Shown one piece after another: positions 6,320 through 7,156 of a stretch of DNA of 7,156 bases (positions within the stretch are counted from its first letter, which is position 1; each line of letters opens with the position of its first letter). Location of the stretch: positions 1 through 7,156 of the forward strand of contig DOOK01000142.1 of assembly GCA_003512805.1 (NCBI GenBank). The letters are read 5' to 3'. Both the position numbers and the translations under genes were made by a program. The notes below the pieces were generated by a model that saw only the letters and a list, made by a program, of their open reading frames with translations, had not been told where the DNA came from and did no database searches. The stretch is from Erwinia sp. (lineage in GTDB: Bacteria; Pseudomonadota; Gammaproteobacteria; Enterobacterales; Enterobacteriaceae).

Positions 6320-7024
6320 TTACTCGTCCGACGCCTCGGCCACGCTTAGCTGATGAGACGGATGATGCGGTTTCCCGGCCAGATAGCGCTGACGGAACAG
6401 ATCGAAGTGCCGGAACAGCGCCGTGCCTGCCGCGGTATCCCCTGACTGAAGCAACAATTCCGCAGCGACTTCGGCCGTACAATGCTGACCGTCACCGTGC
6501 GACTCGCGCAATTGATAATTAGACGGGCGGCTGAGCGTTAACGACATCACTGGCAGCGCATCCAGCCATGGGCTTTTGCGAAACATCTTGCGTGCTTCGG
6601 TCCATGTACCGTCAAGCATAATAAAGAGCGGAGGCTTACCGTTGATCGGAGGCGAGTTTATCACCGGCCGATCCGCATCAGCGTAGGACTCCGGGAACAC
6701 CACCAGAGGCTGTACGTCGGGATTTTTTACCGCCGCCAGCAGCCGGGGATCGGGGTCGGTGCGCGACCAGCCAAAAGCCTGCGTATTCGGCAGAATATCG
6801 GCAATCAGGCGTCCCGTATTGCTGGGTTTCATTGGCTCGCTGTCAAACATCACCAGACAAAAACGGCTACGCGCGGCGACCGGTTGTAAGGTGTCGCACA
6901 GACAGTTCTTTTTTGGCAGCAGGCAGCGCTGGCAACGAGGAATGCGGTTGCCACGAGCAAGAAAGGGGCGGGTAGCACGGGCGAGGCGCTCGGCACGCAG
7001 GCGAAGAACGGCGTTTTCGATCAT
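6320..7024 (-). CDS. tapT: tRNA-uridine aminocarboxypropyltransferase TapT (DTW domain)
   Basis: TapT (formerly YfiP) moves the 3-amino-3-carboxypropyl group of S-adenosylmethionine onto uridine 47 of tRNA, making acp3U47. It is cytoplasmic, and this copy has 234 residues (E. coli about 232). A Cys cluster, C31-x2-C34-x6-C41-x-C43, is a probable zinc site. EPMKPSNTGRLIADILP (63-79) is a conserved family segment. The name-giving motif is LDGTWTEARKMFRKSPWLD (137-155) with D138 and W141. LRESHGDGQHCTAEVAAELL (172-191) closes the domain. The start at ATG 7024 matches the E. coli N-terminus (MTENAVLQLRAERIARATRP) almost residue for residue. Even so, there is no Shine-Dalgarno sequence before it (AAATTCCT precedes the ATG). 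trxC lies upstream on the same strand but is separated by its own terminator. Confidence 0.95.
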   Translation of the reverse strand: MIENAVLRLRAERLARATRPFLARGNRIPRCQRCLLPKKNCLCDTLQPVAARSRFCLVMFDSEPMKPSNTGRLIADILPNTQAFGWSRTDPDPRLLAAVKNPDVQPLVVFPESYADADRPVINSPPINGKPPLFIMLDGTWTEARKMFRKSPWLDALPVMSLTLSRPSNYQLRESHGDGQHCTAEVAAELLLQSGDTAAGTALFRHFDLFRQRYLAGKPHHPSHQLSVAEASDE

Positions 7025-7029
7025 AGGAA

Positions 7030-7058
7030 TTTATCTGGGGAAAAAGCCATTCTGGCAG
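7030..7058 (-). promoter_or_regulatory. Candidate tapT promoter giving a leaderless transcript
   Basis: On the minus strand CTGCCA (7058-7053) and GATAAA (7035-7030) each match the sigma-70 consensus at four of six positions, with an optimal 17-base spacer. The expected start of transcription falls on or within a base or two of the tapT ATG at 7024-7022. That would suit the missing ribosome binding site. The match is modest. Confidence 0.35.
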
Positions 7059-7067
7059 AAAAGCGCG

Positions 7068-7099
7068 AAAAACAGTAGTGGTCAGGCGTGCCTGACCAC
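7068..7099 (-). terminator. Rho-independent terminator of trxC
   Basis: GTGGTCAGGC and GCCTGACCAC are perfect 10-base inverted repeats (7078-7087 and 7090-7099). The innermost pair probably opens to give a 9-bp stem with a 4-base loop. Leftward, the stem is followed by TACTG and then TTTTT (7072-7068). It starts seven bases after the trxC stop codon. Confidence 0.85.
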
Positions 7100-7106
7100 C
7101 AGCGAC

Positions 7107-7156
7107 TCAGAGGTTTTCGTCCAGCCACTCGTTAAAGGGAGCTTTAGGCATTGCGA
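7107..7156 (-). CDS. trxC: Thioredoxin 2, C-terminal end only (cut by the window edge)
   Basis: The last 15 whole codons read AMPKAPFNEWLDENL and then TGA. This resembles the C-terminus of E. coli thioredoxin 2 (about ...AVPKAPFDSWLNESL, from memory), and trxC is the expected neighbour of tapT. Thioredoxin 2 is a zinc-binding cytoplasmic disulfide reductase, induced in E. coli by OxyR. Its zinc-finger N-terminus and WCGPC active site lie outside the window. The identification rests on the tail and gene order. Confidence 0.88.
   Translation of the reverse strand, partial: AMPKAPFNEWLDENL

Noticed and set aside
6269..6349. A 26-codon rightward ORF (MSEFSIKKRQRTRGRP...) with GGAGG nine bases before its ATG.
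   Set aside because: The SD is good, but its basic codons are the tapT terminator read backwards and its end is antisense to the tapT 3' end. I recognise no family. Conservation or ribosome profiling would be needed to revive it.
1..7156. A search for a mobile element, prophage, defence or biosynthetic cluster.
   Set aside because: All genes are recognised housekeeping genes in their usual order, with no foreign gene, transposase, integrase or attachment-site duplication visible.

Overview
The window is an ordinary core-genome segment of a gamma-proteobacterium of the order Enterobacterales. Five complete genes and the tail of a sixth are recognisable. Their order (kgtP, yfiM, pssA, patZ, tapT, trxC) is, from memory, the same as in Escherichia coli K-12. 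The proteins are very close to the E. coli ones but not identical: KgtP has a different N-terminus and PatZ is about six residues shorter. A relative such as Pantoea or Erwinia (Erwiniaceae) is my guess, not a demonstrated assignment.

Layout: kgtP (2-oxoglutarate/proton symporter) is the only rightward gene, at 125-1429, and it has a strong ribosome binding site. All other genes run leftward. From right to left these are trxC (last 16 codons only, 7107-7156), a trxC terminator, tapT (tRNA U47 acp3U modification), a tapT terminator, a 421-base gene-free stretch, patZ (protein lysine acetyltransferase), a 111-114 base gap, pssA (phosphatidylserine synthase), a pssA terminator, and yfiM (small putative lipoprotein). 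yfiM and kgtP converge and share the four bases TTAA that make both stop codons.

How the genes relate: they serve separate housekeeping jobs: carbon uptake, phospholipid synthesis, acetylation of metabolic enzymes, tRNA modification and thiol redox. Intrinsic terminators close trxC, tapT and pssA, so most genes look like separate transcription units. patZ to pssA has no visible terminator, so readthrough is possible there.

I found no mobile element, CRISPR array, rRNA or tRNA, and no evidence of an undescribed multi-gene system. The unusual material lies between the genes. It comprises a two-copy tandem repeat of about 66 bp upstream of patZ, whose inverted repeats pair better as leftward RNA; a pssA terminator whose 3' arm appears to double as the yfiM ribosome binding site; a short upstream ORF overlapping the pssA start; a possibly leaderless tapT; and a perfect 13-bp palindrome upstream of kgtP.
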